Shown: piece by piece, positions 56,629-64,000 of the stretch | Numbering within the stretch: the stretch's first letter is position 1 | Layout of the letters: every line of letters starts with the position of its first letter | Source: Dysgonomonas hofstadii | Lineage (GTDB): Bacteria; Bacteroidota; Bacteroidia; Bacteroidales; Dysgonomonadaceae | Reading direction: 5' to 3' | NCBI RefSeq assembly: GCF_014196915.1 | Contig: NZ_JACIEP010000011.1 | Location: 62,001 to 126,000, forward strand | Length of the DNA: 64,000 bases | Notes under the pieces: generated by a model | Told to the model about the DNA's origin: nothing | Database searches by the model: none | Seen by the model: only the letters and a program-made list of their open reading frames with translations | Made by a program: the position numbers and the translations under genes

Positions 56629-56680
56629 AATCGATGCCAAAACAGAAAAGACAAAAACTCTTTTCCTTTTGGCATCGATT
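56629..56680 (+). terminator. Perfect 14-bp hairpin after the DUF3127 gene
   Basis: Arms 56629-56642 and 56667-56680 are exact inverted repeats (ends AATCGATGCC), with a 24-base loop. No long T run follows. It ends 28 bases before the next ATG. It may terminate or shape the 5' leader of the following gene. Confidence 0.6.
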
Positions 56681-56708
56681 GGTTAAGACCTTAATACAAT
56701 ACCTTGAT

Positions 56709-58451
56709 ATGAAAAGAGTAAGCATGATTGCAGCTCTGTTGTTCTGCATCATTGTCAGCACACAAGCACAGGTTAAATATTCTTTCATCAGCATGAAAGA
56801 AAAATATACACTCAACCTTCCTCAGTTTGACATGTCTATACCTTTACCGGCCAAAGCCGGTTTCAGGACACCGCAGATTTCCGACAAAAAAGTAATGTTT
56901 GAGATAGATACTGAAACTGTCTATTGCTTCGATCTTGATAAGATAGGGGAAGAAGAAGGGGCGGGGCTTTTTTCTTTTTCGGTTCCCGACTGTAATGAAT
57001 ATTATCTTTATATGGAGATAAGCCGGTTGCCCATTGCCAGTTTCTATAAGAAGAAAAGGGAACTTGCCCTGCAATCGGGTATAAAGCAGCTACCCGCTTT
57101 GAAAACAAAGCTGAATAAAGAAACCTATTCAATTTCCGAAAATAGTATAGATTATCATTATATTCATCATGAAGATTTTTTGTTTTCGTTTTATATGAAG
57201 ACAGAAGCTCCCGAAAAGATAAAAAAACAGTATCAGAATATTATCAGGAACATACAATCGAAAGATCTGAGAAATCAACTGCGGAAATACGAGGATAGAA
57301 TAAAATATGGTTATTTCGATAAAAAGAAAGATACATACGATCCCGAACTATATAAATTCTTGGTTTGGGAAGGTGTGAGGGAAAAGCAAAGCACTTATAC
57401 ATGGGATGTCTTCGATATACAGGCAACCATTCCTGCCGGTTGGAACTACCGAGTCAATGGCAGACAGATGCGGGAGTCGGGCGACGAGTCTGGTATCCGT
57501 ATTGTAATGGATAGCCTCGATTTATACGATAACCCGATGATGATGACATGGTTTAGATCTGATTCGCTCACATTTACTATCCGTAGCTATACCAAAGCAT
57601 CGAATGTGAATATGGAAGATATGATAAAGCATATGGCCTCGATGGTAAGCTATTCTGTGCAAAAGACAATAAACATTGATGGCATAGCTATGCCTGTAAC
57701 GCTATATGGGACAGAGGAAATGGCCACTATCGATACCTATTACGAAGCAAATGGGATTACTCACTGGTTGTCGTTCGGTGGAGTAACAGCGCAAACGATG
57801 CCTTTGGCAGACAGGATATTATCGTCAATAAAGATTGACCAGCCGCAACTTAAAGACAGAGCCTCGGGGAATGTCTGTAATACATTGGGCGGATGCTTCG
57901 GGATGAAAAAAGCTAAACCTGTTCAGTTAGACGTTCCATTGGAAATCCCATATATAGATGAGAGTAAGACAATGCTATGTATGCTACCCAATGTGAAAAT
58001 GAAACTTCGTATATTAGGCCCTGATAACCAATGGTATTGTTCGGTAGGAAGTGATCGTGTGGAAATGAAAGACGGAGTGGTGGAAGCCGTGCCTGTAAAT
58101 AATAGCGACAAAAGGTTGACTATTTATTCTATGAGCCCCGAAGGTGTCTACTACAATATATCTAAGTTACAGGATTCGCCAATGGACAGGAAAACATATA
58201 CCGAGAATTTCAAGCGAGGATTCAGTTCATACAAAATGATTACCGTATTGCATGCAAGCGTAACCTCTGTTAACGGCAAACCATGGAGTATCTGTATATA
58301 CAAACAGAACGATCAATATATGGGGATGTTTGTCGCCGCTAATTCGGAATATGAAATGCATATTGCCGCTACAGGCACAAGCTATGAAGAGATCGTGGGG
58401 AAAGCAGGATATATCCGTCTGGTTGAATTTTCTGATAGTGTTCTGCCCTAA
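56709..58451 (+). CDS. Large secreted protein of unknown function, 580 aa
   Basis: The ATG at 56709 begins MKRVSMIAALLFCIIVSTQAQ, a clean signal peptide; the longer frame from 56634 would run through the hairpin. No family recognised. The mature part is rich in beta strands, with two cysteine pairs in the middle and a CNTLGGCFG patch near residue 395. The C-terminal half has mixed strands such as PWSICIYKQND. It stands alone before rpsO. Confidence 0.6.
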   Translation: MKRVSMIAALLFCIIVSTQAQVKYSFISMKEKYTLNLPQFDMSIPLPAKAGFRTPQISDKKVMFEIDTETVYCFDLDKIGEEEGAGLFSFSVPDCNEYYLYMEISRLPIASFYKKKRELALQSGIKQLPALKTKLNKETYSISENSIDYHYIHHEDFLFSFYMKTEAPEKIKKQYQNIIRNIQSKDLRNQLRKYEDRIKYGYFDKKKDTYDPELYKFLVWEGVREKQSTYTWDVFDIQATIPAGWNYRVNGRQMRESGDESGIRIVMDSLDLYDNPMMMTWFRSDSLTFTIRSYTKASNVNMEDMIKHMASMVSYSVQKTINIDGIAMPVTLYGTEEMATIDTYYEANGITHWLSFGGVTAQTMPLADRILSSIKIDQPQLKDRASGNVCNTLGGCFGMKKAKPVQLDVPLEIPYIDESKTMLCMLPNVKMKLRILGPDNQWYCSVGSDRVEMKDGVVEAVPVNNSDKRLTIYSMSPEGVYYNISKLQDSPMDRKTYTENFKRGFSSYKMITVLHASVTSVNGKPWSICIYKQNDQYMGMFVAANSEYEMHIAATGTSYEEIVGKAGYIRLVEFSDSVLP

Positions 58452-58468
58452 AAATGAGGGCTTAAATG

Positions 58469-58499
58469 TTTGTATATCAAAAAATAAATTTTATCTTTG
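58469..58499 (+). promoter_or_regulatory. Promoter for rpsO
   Basis: TTTG (58469-58472) and TATCTTTG (58492-58499) are separated by 19 bases, as expected for Bacteroidota -33/-7 elements. The rpsO ATG is 34 bases further. Confidence 0.75.
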
Positions 58500-58532
58500 C
58501 ACCTCGTTTAAATAAATTATAAATAATAACGT

Positions 58533-58802
58533 ATGTATTTAGATTCAGCTAAAAAGCAAGAACTCTTCGCAAAGTACGGAAAGTCTAACACTGATACTGG
58601 CTCGCCTGAAGCTCAGATAGCATTGTTTTCATACCGTATTTCGCATTTAACTGAGCACCTCAAGTTAAATAAGAAGGACTATAACACAGAAAGATCATTG
58701 AGACGCCTTGTAGGTAAACGTCGTCGTTTACTCGATTACCTGATTGCAAATGATATCGAAAGATATCGCGCGATCATCAAAGAACTGGGCTTAAGAAAGT
58801 AA
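58533..58802 (+). CDS. rpsO: 30S ribosomal protein S15
   Basis: 89 residues, standard length. TGSPEAQIALFSYRISHLTEHLK and RSLRRLVGKRRRLLDYL are the S15 hallmarks. It binds 16S rRNA in the platform of the small subunit. A strong promoter lies upstream and a terminator downstream. Confidence 0.98.
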   Translation: MYLDSAKKQELFAKYGKSNTDTGSPEAQIALFSYRISHLTEHLKLNKKDYNTERSLRRLVGKRRRLLDYLIANDIERYRAIIKELGLRK

Positions 58803-58825
58803 TCTTTCGTGCGGAAAATTTATTA

Positions 58826-58860
58826 AGAGATTGTTTCTTTATTAGAGACAATCTCTTTTT
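58826..58860 (+). terminator. Terminator after rpsO
   Basis: AGAGATTGT (58826-58834) pairs with ACAATCTCT (58848-58856), followed by a T run. A small inner TCT/AGA stem adds to it. Confidence 0.9.
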
Positions 58861-58892
58861 CTTTGTATACATTTTAAAGTTAGAAAATTGCT

Positions 58893-59663
58893 ATGGAGAA
58901 GCTGACCATTATAAAAGTAGGAGGAAAGATAGTTGAAGAGGAACAGTCCTTGCATCAACTATTATCCGGCTTTTCGAAAATCGAGGGATATAAACTTCTT
59001 GTGCACGGAGGCGGGCGTTCGGCTACAAAACTGGCCGAAAGGTTAGGTATTGAAAGCCATATGGTGAATGGCCGCCGGATAACAGACAAGGCCACACTGG
59101 AAGTAGTTACTATGGTATATGGAGGATTAGTCAATAAAAATATAGTAGCGGGCTTGCAGGCTTTAGGCGTAAATGCTTTAGGCCTTACAGGTACCGACCT
59201 GAATATTATCCGTTCGGAAAAGCGTCCTGTGAAAGATATTGATTATGGCTTTGTCGGAGATGTGAAAGAAGTGAATGGAGAAATGCTATCGAATCTTATC
59301 TCATTGGGTATTGTCCCTGTTCTGGCGCCATTGACACATGACAAGCAAGGCAACATATTAAATACAAACGCCGATACTATCGCAGGAGAAACGGCAAAAG
59401 GTTTGGCTCAGAAATTTGACGTGGAGCTAGTCTACTGTTTCGAGAAAAAGGGAGTTTTGATGGACGAAAACGATGATGATAGTGTAATTCCTGTTTTGAG
59501 AAAAGCTGATTTTGAAAAACTGATTGCGGAGAAAGTTATTCAGGGAGGCATGATTCCTAAACTGGAAAATGCTTTTGAAGCTTTAGATGCAGGTGTAAAA
59601 AAAGTAATCATTACCGAGGCTTCGCAAATAGGAAAAGAAACAGGAACAACTGTAATGATATGA
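58893..59663 (+). CDS. argB: Acetylglutamate kinase
   Basis: 256 residues of the amino-acid-kinase fold: IIKVGGKIVEEE near the start, HGGGRSATKLAERLG, VNGRRITDKATLEVVTMVYGG and TNADTIAGETAKGLA match ArgB. It phosphorylates N-acetylglutamate, the second step in arginine synthesis. Other arg genes are not in the window, so it is not in a local arg operon. The segment GGMIPKLENAFEALDAGVKKV closes the domain. Confidence 0.95.
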   Translation: MEKLTIIKVGGKIVEEEQSLHQLLSGFSKIEGYKLLVHGGGRSATKLAERLGIESHMVNGRRITDKATLEVVTMVYGGLVNKNIVAGLQALGVNALGLTGTDLNIIRSEKRPVKDIDYGFVGDVKEVNGEMLSNLISLGIVPVLAPLTHDKQGNILNTNADTIAGETAKGLAQKFDVELVYCFEKKGVLMDENDDDSVIPVLRKADFEKLIAEKVIQGGMIPKLENAFEALDAGVKKVIITEASQIGKETGTTVMI

Positions 59664-59673
59664 TTGTAAAAAG

Positions 59674-59705
59674 AAGAAGGTATCCCGATTGACACCTTCT
59701 TTTAA
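59674..59705. terminator. Convergent terminator between argB and the POT-like gene
   Basis: AAGAAGGT (59674-59681) pairs with ACCTTCTT (59694-59701), with A- and T-rich tails on the two sides, serving both strands. Confidence 0.8.
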
Positions 59706-59713
59706 ATGATATT

Positions 59714-61210
59714 TTATCCTGTTACTTTCTTTGCATCCAACCGTTTTACTATGCGCCCGTAAATAATTAATGCTACTGCCGATACAAAACCAATGGCAAA
59801 AAATACATACCATAAATAATGGGCATTGGCTGTTGCCGCGGCGTAATCGGCGGCAAAGTTTGTTGAATTGGCAAACCTTTCGGATGTAGGATCAGGACAG
59901 AACTTTTCCAATAAGAATCCTGCGACTATAAAACTCACTAAAGATGATACAAATGAGTGCAGGTGGCTAAATCCTAAATAAAGACCTTCTTCTCCTTTGG
60001 GCGACTGTAAGGAAAAATATTCGAGAAACCGAGGAGAAATGAAACATTCGGCTAAAGCCTGGAATGCGATACCTATGATCAAAGTGAGAGTGACAGGGTG
60101 TATGGTAAACCATCCGAAAACAGATATAAGTTCTCCTCCCATCATATTGCCGAACGACATTATCAGAGCTGAAAAAGGTATAATAAACATTCCGACCATA
60201 ATGGATGAAAGCGCTGTACGCTTTTTCATAATGGTGGTAACAAGGTTTACCAGCAGGAATACAACAAAAGGATTCACATTGGCAATCCATCCGGGAGAAG
60301 CATCTGCTCCAACCATCCTGATGACATATTTTGGCATAGATGCGTACATCTGTTGCTGTACAATCCAGAATCCGCTGGTAATGAGGATGAGTGCTACAAG
60401 ACGGCCGTTTTGGCATACCTTTATCAATGCTTTCCATATATCGGAAAAACTCTTACCCTGTCCTGCCGTTTGTGTGGATTTATACATGAAATAAACTACA
60501 ACTAGTGCGATCAGTGTCATTGACGCAGAAAAGTAATTCAGATAGACGAGACCCTGGTCCCCGATACTTTTACGTAATGGGTCTACTACGGTTTTACCTG
60601 TAAAGGCACCAATATTGACCATCATATAGAAAATAGCAAATCCTCTGGCTCTTGTATCTGCGGTTGTTTCTTTTGCTACGGTTCCTGAAATAACGGATTT
60701 TATGAAAGCCCCTCCAACAACAATAAATAATAATATAGGTACAATAGTCCACTGTTGTGCGCTTTCCCTCAATCCTGTGAAACTGGTAAGCTGGTCGAAG
60801 TTTCCGACTCCGATCGATACAAAGAAAGACCTGAATGTTTCGATGATCCAGCTGGAATTGTTTGCGTTTTCTCCTAATCCTACAGCATTCCCTGCTCCAT
60901 AGGTAACAAGGCCTGCACTTTCTAGGAATGTAGGTACGAGCCCTAAAGCAAAATACCCTACGGTGAGTAAGGCAAAGGCGGTCATGATAGCATTACGGAA
61001 ACCTATTTTATCGGAATATGCTCCCAGAAATGTAGGAAGAAAGTATAGTAATGCTGAAAATGTACCGGCAATGATTCCAGCTTCAACGTCGCTGAATCCC
61101 CAGATGTTGGATAGATATAAAGTTAACGAAATAAAAACAGCATAGTACGCCAATCGCTCTAATAGTTCTACGGTATTAGCGACCCAAAAAGCTCTTGAAA
61201 ATTTAGTCAT
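59714..61210 (-). CDS. POT/MFS-family transporter
   Basis: 498 residues, about 12-14 helices. VELLERLAYYAVFISLTLYLSN fits the PTR2-type helix-1 motif, and FLGAYSDKIGFRNAIM is the loop 2-3 motif. Likely a proton-linked peptide or related solute carrier. The sequence lies farther from the classical DtpT type than the carrier at 49.9 kb. A TATTTTTG box precedes it. Confidence 0.8.
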   Translation of the reverse strand: MTKFSRAFWVANTVELLERLAYYAVFISLTLYLSNIWGFSDVEAGIIAGTFSALLYFLPTFLGAYSDKIGFRNAIMTAFALLTVGYFALGLVPTFLESAGLVTYGAGNAVGLGENANNSSWIIETFRSFFVSIGVGNFDQLTSFTGLRESAQQWTIVPILLFIVVGGAFIKSVISGTVAKETTADTRARGFAIFYMMVNIGAFTGKTVVDPLRKSIGDQGLVYLNYFSASMTLIALVVVYFMYKSTQTAGQGKSFSDIWKALIKVCQNGRLVALILITSGFWIVQQQMYASMPKYVIRMVGADASPGWIANVNPFVVFLLVNLVTTIMKKRTALSSIMVGMFIIPFSALIMSFGNMMGGELISVFGWFTIHPVTLTLIIGIAFQALAECFISPRFLEYFSLQSPKGEEGLYLGFSHLHSFVSSLVSFIVAGFLLEKFCPDPTSERFANSTNFAADYAAATANAHYLWYVFFAIGFVSAVALIIYGRIVKRLDAKKVTG

Positions 61211-61250
61211 TAGGTAGTAATAGAATTGTTAAAATTTAGACGAATTGATA

Positions 61251-61258
61251 CAAAAATA
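61251..61258 (-). promoter_or_regulatory. Promoter -7 box for the POT-like gene
   Basis: TATTTTTG on the minus strand, 41 bases upstream of the ATG at 61210. Confidence 0.6.
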
Positions 61259-61303
61259 GTAAAATATTCCAAATAGAGAAGCTTTTTAACTATCGCTATG
61301 CTA

Positions 61304-62455
61304 CTATTTCACCTTTTTTAATTCTATACAGAAAGTTGTTCCGACATCTATTTCAGATGATTTTACATAGATTTTTCCTCTATGGTACGATTCTATTATT
61401 CTTTTCGCTAGAGATAGTCCAAGTCCCCAGCCCCGTTCTTTTGTGGTGAATCCGGGATTGAAGATCGTTTTGAATTTAGATTTTGGTATTCCTTTTCCGG
61501 TGTCTTTGATGTCAAGAACAATATTTTTATCCGTTTCGGAGAGGATATAGGTAATCCTGCCTTGTCCTCCCATTGCATCCACCGCATTTTTTGTAAGGTT
61601 TTCTATTACCCAGCTTAATAGGGATTCGCTGACTTCGGCATAGAGTGGGGCGGATTGGAAGTGAGTTTCAAATATAACCTTTTTTGAAATCCTTTTTTCC
61701 AGGTATATAATTGTCCGTTGAATAAGTTCTTCTATATTCTCTTTTTTAAGGGCAGGGGCAGAACCTATTTTGGAAAACCGGTCGGTAATCATTTGCAGAC
61801 GGTCTATGTCCTTTTCCATATCAGAAACTATCCCCTGATCAGCGTCTTTCAGTTTCAGGTATTCGATCCATGCCAGGAGGGAGGAGATAGGCGTGCCCAA
61901 CTGATGGGCTGTTTCTTTTGACAGTCCTACCCATAATCTGTCCTGTTCCATGCGCATGGTCGTGAAAAGGGCAAAAAAGGCTGTAACCATAAAAATTAGT
62001 AATACCCCTATCTGTATATAGGGATATAATTGCAAGTGCTTTAGTGTATATGAATCGTCGTAATAAATATACTGATCGAAGTCTTCTACTTCTATAATGA
62101 TAGGCTTGTGACTCTTCTCGAATTTCTTTGCTTTTTCCTTTAAATAATCCTGTTCATTGACCGCCGGGAGATCGATATTGGCTGAAGTGTAGTAATTTTC
62201 TTTTTTGTCGTATAAAATAACGGGAATCGTGGTATTGCTGTTTAAGACCTGTACAACAAGATTCATATTCGGGTTTTCCATATCACTGGCAACCTCTTTT
62301 GTAGCCTCAGCCCAGATCTCCATTTTATTGCGTTCTTCTTTCGACAGGTCTTTCACCAGGTAGTGAGATACAATAAGCGAACCGAAAGCTATTATTATAG
62401 CTATCGCAATAAAGAGATATCGCAAGAGAACCTTATTGTTTTCAACTATTTTCAT
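61304..62455 (-). CDS. Membrane sensor histidine kinase
   Basis: 383 residues. Two membrane helices (about 10-31 and 127-150) flank a periplasmic sensor of about 95 residues. The phosphoacceptor is near H184 in LSKETAHQLGTPISSLLAW, and the ATPase region shows the N box (ENLTKNAVDAM), G1 (DIKDTGKGIP) and GWGLGLSLAKRIIESYH. No response regulator is adjacent. It follows maf after 129 bases that contain a nested hairpin. Signal unknown. Confidence 0.9.
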   Translation of the reverse strand: MKIVENNKVLLRYLFIAIAIIIAFGSLIVSHYLVKDLSKEERNKMEIWAEATKEVASDMENPNMNLVVQVLNSNTTIPVILYDKKENYYTSANIDLPAVNEQDYLKEKAKKFEKSHKPIIIEVEDFDQYIYYDDSYTLKHLQLYPYIQIGVLLIFMVTAFFALFTTMRMEQDRLWVGLSKETAHQLGTPISSLLAWIEYLKLKDADQGIVSDMEKDIDRLQMITDRFSKIGSAPALKKENIEELIQRTIIYLEKRISKKVIFETHFQSAPLYAEVSESLLSWVIENLTKNAVDAMGGQGRITYILSETDKNIVLDIKDTGKGIPKSKFKTIFNPGFTTKERGWGLGLSLAKRIIESYHRGKIYVKSSEIDVGTTFCIELKKVK

Positions 62456-62520
62456 ATAAAATAAGTGAAAGAGTGTACTTCATGCTATATTTTAACGTTA
62501 TAGTAACCTGTTGTTGTATA

Positions 62521-62570
62521 CAGATAGACAACAAAAAGGTCTGCGGCCTTAAAGATAGTTGTTTTATCTG
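62521..62570 (-). repeat. Nested hairpin sharing its core with 7.3 kb
   Basis: Outer CAGATA/TATCTG, middle CAAC/GTTG and inner AAGGT/GCCTT stems stack around a CTGCG loop. The inner core AAGGTCTGCGGCCTT matches that at 7303-7317 except for one base. It lies between maf and the histidine kinase gene. Confidence 0.6.
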
Positions 62571-62584
62571 AGTAGAGGAGTTTT

Positions 62585-63166
62585 CTAAAAGTTTTTCAGT
62601 TCCCGGTAAAGCCGCTGTATAGGCAATCCCATTATATTGAAATAAGAGCCGGATATATATTCCACGGCGATATAGCCAATCCATTCCTGCACACCGTATG
62701 CTCCGGCCTTATCCAGAGGTTTGTATTTTGATACATAATATTGTATTTCATCTTCTTCCAGATTGGCAAAGCGGACTTCCGACGATACGGCAAATATCTT
62801 TTGTTTCTTTTTAGTAGTAATGCAAACGCCTGTGATTACTTTGTGCGTTTTTCCGGACAGGTCACGGAGCATTTGCTTAGCATTTTCTTCATCTATGGGT
62901 TTACCATAAACCTTTCCATCAAGTAAAACAATGGTATCAGCTGTGATCAGCAGAGTATTATCCTGCATATAAGAGGTATAAGCATCCGCTTTCTCTTTTG
63001 CGATATAGGTAGCTATGTCATCTCCCTGCAAATCATTGGGATATGATTCATCAATATCAGGTAATGTTTTTATCTCGTAATTAATATCCAGTCCGGATAG
63101 TAGTTCTTTCCTGCGGGGCGAATTAGAAGCGAGGATAACATGGTATTGAGACAGGTCGAGTATCAT
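62585..63166 (-). CDS. maf: Maf-family nucleotide pyrophosphatase
   Basis: 193 residues. LASNSPRRKELLSGLD at the start and TADTIVLLDGKVYGKP in the middle are the Maf (YhdE-type) motifs, with the catalytic Asp in TADT. It hydrolyses non-canonical or pyrimidine nucleoside triphosphates (dTTP/UTP type) and may guard against modified nucleotides. It overlaps ogt by four bases (ATGA), implying coupling. Confidence 0.92.
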   Translation of the reverse strand: MILDLSQYHVILASNSPRRKELLSGLDINYEIKTLPDIDESYPNDLQGDDIATYIAKEKADAYTSYMQDNTLLITADTIVLLDGKVYGKPIDEENAKQMLRDLSGKTHKVITGVCITTKKKQKIFAVSSEVRFANLEEDEIQYYVSKYKPLDKAGAYGVQEWIGYIAVEYISGSYFNIMGLPIQRLYRELKNF

Positions 63167-63627
63167 AAAGTATTTTTATAACGTTGTTCGAGATCCAGTA
63201 ATTGTTTCTTAACTTCCAGTCCGTAAGCATATCCGCCCGGTTTGCCGCCTTCATTTACTACACGGTGACATGGGACTACGATAGCGAGATTGTTCTTCCC
63301 GTTGGCTGAGCCTACAGCCCTGCATGCTTTTTCGGAGCTTACGGCTATGGCTTCCGCCTTGTAGGACACAGTTTCTCCGTAAGGGATAGAAGACAGGTAA
63401 TCCCAGGCTTTTTGTTGAAATTGCGTTCCTGATTGTTTCAGCGGAAGATCAAAATTCTTTCTCTTTCCTGTGAAGTACTCATTCAGTTGAGATATTGCTT
63501 TATTTAAAACCGGATTTGTTTCAGGCTCTTTTTCCGGTATTTTGTCTGCGATTCTTACAGAAGAGATGTAACCGTCATTCTCCTCTATTTCGATAACTCC
63601 TACGGGTGATTGTAAAAAAGCCTTCAT
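63163..63627 (-). CDS. ogt: Methylated-DNA--protein-cysteine methyltransferase
   Basis: 154 residues. The methyl-acceptor motif PCHRVV is present in IVVPCHRVVNEGGKPGGYA, with SIPYGETVSYKAEA and RAVGSANGKN upstream of it, as in Ogt/MGMT. It repairs O6-methylguanine in a suicidal reaction. It overlaps the upstream acyltransferase-type gene by 53 bases and maf by four, so the three are cotranscribed. Confidence 0.94.
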   Translation of the reverse strand: MKAFLQSPVGVIEIEENDGYISSVRIADKIPEKEPETNPVLNKAISQLNEYFTGKRKNFDLPLKQSGTQFQQKAWDYLSSIPYGETVSYKAEAIAVSSEKACRAVGSANGKNNLAIVVPCHRVVNEGGKPGGYAYGLEVKKQLLDLEQRYKNTL

Positions 63628-64000
63628 TTTTCTTTTTGGGTTTGTTTTCTCCTTTATACCAGCTCCAGTTTATCATCTGACGCAGCCTTTTTAGAAAACG
63701 TTTCGATGGTTTGTCCTGGAGGTAGGACTCTATATGGCGTTTTTTCTTTTCTTCGAGTATTTCATCCACGTTGATCAGTATGCCTGTTTCCTCCACATTG
63801 CCGAAAGTGTCGTTAACTGCCGTGCCGAATACTTTCATTTGGGGGGATAGGCTCATGTATGCATTTACTAATGGTGGAATATTAAGCCCAAGTCTGCGCA
63901 CTGATGTGTTTAGTATCTTATAATCGTATTTGAATGTTTCCCCGTCAAACATCCGTTTCAGTTTCCGTTCGTTGGTTTCTATGTGCAAGGCCTGTTTTGG
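63575..64000 (-). CDS. C-terminal part of a GNAT-type N-acyltransferase (OlsB/GlsB or hemolysin-like), cut by window edge
   Basis: The reverse frame is open from 64000 to the stop at 63575 (141 codons). FKYDYKILNTSVRRLG, NIPPLVNAYMSLSP and FGNVEETGILI resemble the C-terminal part of the ornithine/glycine lipid N-acyltransferase family (COG3176), from memory of the family. The N-terminal part lies beyond the window. The tail is basic and low in complexity. The first step of glycine-lipid synthesis would be its likely role, with moderate confidence. Confidence 0.6.
   Translation of the reverse strand, partial: PKQALHIETNERKLKRMFDGETFKYDYKILNTSVRRLGLNIPPLVNAYMSLSPQMKVFGTAVNDTFGNVEETGILINVDEILEEKKKRHIESYLQDKPSKRFLKRLRQMINWSWYKGENKPKKKNEGFFTITRRSYRNRGE

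Overview
The window looks like a chromosomal segment of a Bacteroidota bacterium, most likely order Bacteroidales and plausibly Dysgonomonas or a close relative. The reasons are SusC/SusD-type outer-membrane pairs, at least thirteen promoter-like TAnnTTTG (-7) boxes placed 20-90 bases before start codons, little Shine-Dalgarno signal, a BlaI/BlaR1-like pair whose BlaR1 carries TonB domains, and AT-rich spacers. The genus is an inference from gene style, not a measurement.

Layout. 1-2.1 kb: the start of a SusC-like receptor that runs off the left edge. 2.5-9 kb, minus strand: tyrS with a tRNA-Gln(CUG) behind it, a BlaI / BlaR1-TonB / TPR signalling cluster with a clear operator palindrome, a small lipoprotein and tsaB. 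9-12.2 kb, plus strand: RNase R and an AIM24-family protein. 12.3-27.1 kb: a polysaccharide utilisation locus (PUL) with a membrane-anchored SusR-like regulator, SusC, SusD, a SusE-like multi-domain binding lipoprotein, a GH66 dextranase-family enzyme, a GH31 and a GH97 alpha-glucosidase. The enzymes point to alpha-1,6-glucan (dextran) as substrate: capture and cutting at the surface, import by SusCD, and hydrolysis to glucose. 27.1-27.7 kb: a G+C-rich, apparently non-coding element with terminal inverted repeats. 28.3-34.1 kb: pgeF-like gene, agmatine deiminase and N-carbamoylputrescine amidase (agmatine to putrescine), a putative secreted Cys/His protein, an MFS transporter and a DUF3788 protein. 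34.1-41.9 kb, minus strand: a glycosyltransferase-like protein, a thioester-containing alpha-2-macroglobulin lipoprotein and a ZIP zinc transporter. 42-47.9 kb: glutamine amidotransferase, DHA2-type exporter, MntH, a ketopantoate-reductase-like protein, an AraC regulator and small envelope proteins. 48.1-64 kb: thrC, a DNA-deoxyinosine glycosylase-like protein, two POT-like carriers and an MFS carrier, PBP4, an AI-2E-family permease, a DUF3127 protein with an SSB-like tail, rpsO, argB, a histidine kinase, maf, ogt and the end of an N-acyltransferase gene.

The features least explained by ordinary annotation lie between genes. A 129-bp repeat occurs twice, inverted, about 16 kb apart (124 of 129 positions identical). 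A second, palindrome-rich repeat pair lies at 30.7 and 53.2 kb, and shorter modules are shared by five intergenic gaps, so these spacers look like mosaics of mobile or recombining pieces. The G+C-rich element at 27.2 kb, with 13-bp perfect terminal inverted repeats and end hairpins, is the best candidate for an undescribed element. Within genes, the most unusual point is a SusC-style TonB-box sequence lying between the two TonB C-terminal domains of the BlaR1-like protein.
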